From an uncultured Pelagibacteraceae bacterium (lineage in GTDB: Bacteria; Pseudomonadota; Alphaproteobacteria; Pelagibacterales; Pelagibacteraceae): a stretch of 64,000 nt of DNA. Position 1 is the first letter of the stretch, and the number at the start of each line of letters is the position of its first letter. Location: NCBI GenBank assembly GCA_902604355.1, contig CACKYN010000001.1, positions 1 to 64,000 of the forward strand, written 5' to 3'. Under the pieces are notes generated by a model. The model saw only the letters and a list, made by a program, of their open reading frames with translations. It made no database searches and had not been told where the DNA came from. This document shows positions 63,346 to 64,000 of the stretch, in pieces. Position numbers and translations under genes: made by a program.

Positions 63346-64000
63346 ATTTTCAAAAACTTTGCAATATAGTTTACAGATAGATCTTTTGTAATACTCCATT
63401 CGTCTTTAATTATATTAAAATGCATTCCATCAAACCTTTTAAGGGATAAATTATATTTAGTTAAAATATCTTTTAGTTCTTCAGGTTTAATAAATTTTTC
63501 CCACTCATGTGTGCCTATCGGTAACCATCTTAAAACATATTCTGCACCAACTATAGCAAATACATATGACTTTAAAGTTTTATTAATTGTTGCGACAAAC
63601 ATTAATCCATTTTTTTTTAAAAGCTTAGAACAAGATTTTAGAAAAAAAGTAACATCCTCTACATGCTCAACTATTTCCATATTCAGTATTACGTCAAATT
63701 TTTTTGAGATTTTTAATTTTTCTGGAGATGAACAGATATAATTTATTTTAAGTCCATTTTTATTTGCATGAAGTTTTGCAATTTCAATATTTTTAATTGA
63801 TGCGTCGATCCCTGTAATATTAGCACCCAATCTATACATTGGTTCAGAAAGCAATCCACCACCACAACCAATATCTAAAATATTAATTCCAGATAAAGGT
63901 TTAGCTTTATTACTTGTTTTAAATTGGTCAATTATATTTTCTTTAATGTATTTAATCCTTATTGGATTGAATTTGTGCAATGGTTTAAATTTTCCATGCG
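63342..64000 (-). CDS. ubiG: Ubiquinone biosynthesis O-methyltransferase, 5' end outside the window
   Basis: A class I SAM methyltransferase for two O-methylation steps of ubiquinone. Motif I is LDIGCGGGLLSEPMYRLGA; the following GIDASIKNIEIAK, EIVEHVEDV and GTHEWEKFIKPEEL match UbiG. The frame is open to the window edge: the codons before LHKFNPIRI read GKFKP, exactly as in the family's GxFxPLHxxNPxR, so a start at 63980 (TTG) would be wrong and some 20-30 N-terminal residues are missing. It is convergent with the DUF1178 gene. Confidence 0.93.
   Translation of the reverse strand, partial: HGKFKPLHKFNPIRIKYIKENIIDQFKTSNKAKPLSGINILDIGCGGGLLSEPMYRLGANITGIDASIKNIEIAKLHANKNGLKINYICSSPEKLKISKKFDVILNMEIVEHVEDVTFFLKSCSKLLKKNGLMFVATINKTLKSYVFAIVGAEYVLRWLPIGTHEWEKFIKPEELKDILTKYNLSLKRFDGMHFNIIKDEWSITKDLSVNYIAKFLKI

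Noticed and set aside
63342-63980. UbiG as a truncated 212-residue protein starting at TTG 63980
   Set aside because: The frame continues upstream with family-matching residues (GKFKP) to the window edge, so the gene is cut by the window and not shortened.

Overview
The window is a compact, very AT-rich stretch of an alphaproteobacterial chromosome that looks like a SAR11 (Pelagibacterales) genome. The pointers are strong A/T codon bias, gene junctions of a few bases or direct overlaps, alphaproteobacterial gene neighbourhoods (murA-DUF2948-hisD-infA; rpsA-ihfB-pyrF-trpF-trpB-trpA-accD-folC-trxA; GcrA; RegB with a GGxxNPF motif; CobS/CobT with a J protein and BolA) and a tandem glycine riboswitch in front of malate synthase, an arrangement described from SAR11. 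The placement rests on gene content read by eye; no database search was run.

Layout. 1-790: the truncated end of an FkbM-type methyltransferase and tRNA-Ser. 791-7698: gyrB and regB, then on the minus strand a J protein-cobS-cobT run, divergent from bolA. 7687-13482: aroK-aroB on the minus strand, then two uncharacterised envelope proteins and def-fmt-truA. 13479-20856: a long minus-strand run, rpmH-rnpA-yidD-yidC-argB-HAD phosphatase-dapD-dapE-HDAC-like amidohydrolase-SET protein. 20949-25942: a TVP38/DedA-type membrane protein, tRNA-Thr, two small basic proteins, dcd, murA, DUF2948, hisD, infA, tRNA-Phe. 26025-30613: cspA, tRNA-His, hisS-hisZ-sulfotransferase-hisG and a possible micro-ORF. 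30678-34296: rmuC, an MGME1-like nuclease, an exonuclease I-like protein and thioredoxin. 34293-46713: a minus-strand block reading rnd-kdsD-lptC-lptB-aroA-cmk-rpsA-ihfB-pyrF-trpF-trpB-trpA-accD-folC. 46730-52690: NDUFA9-like protein, gcrA, argD-argF, a membrane-anchored cytochrome c, kdsB-pheA. 52737-57850: SRP RNA, dnaX-ebfC-recR, malate synthase and its riboswitch. 57851-64000: accA, secA, argJ, DUF1178 and a truncated ubiG.

Most genes are core metabolism and information processing: arginine (argB, argD, argF, argJ), histidine, tryptophan, shikimate, lysine/DAP, KDO and lipopolysaccharide export, the fatty-acid carboxyltransferase, replication and recombination, and protein insertion and export. 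No stretch longer than 300 bases lacks a gene; the largest gaps (26238-26465 and 57579-57850) hold hairpins and a tRNA promoter region, and a riboswitch, respectively. I saw no CRISPR array, insertion sequence or prophage.

The novelty lies in details. tRNA-His lacks G-1 and C73 and its 3' end lies 4 nt from the hisS start codon. dnaX carries an A9 run at the domain III boundary, where one extra A gives an immediate stop. AccA has a C-terminal membrane anchor. TrpB, Cmk, AccD and SecA have altered catalytic or metal-binding motifs, and two tRNAs have unusual T-loops. CobS/CobT sit in a lineage not known to make cobalamin, and a sulfotransferase is embedded in the his operon.
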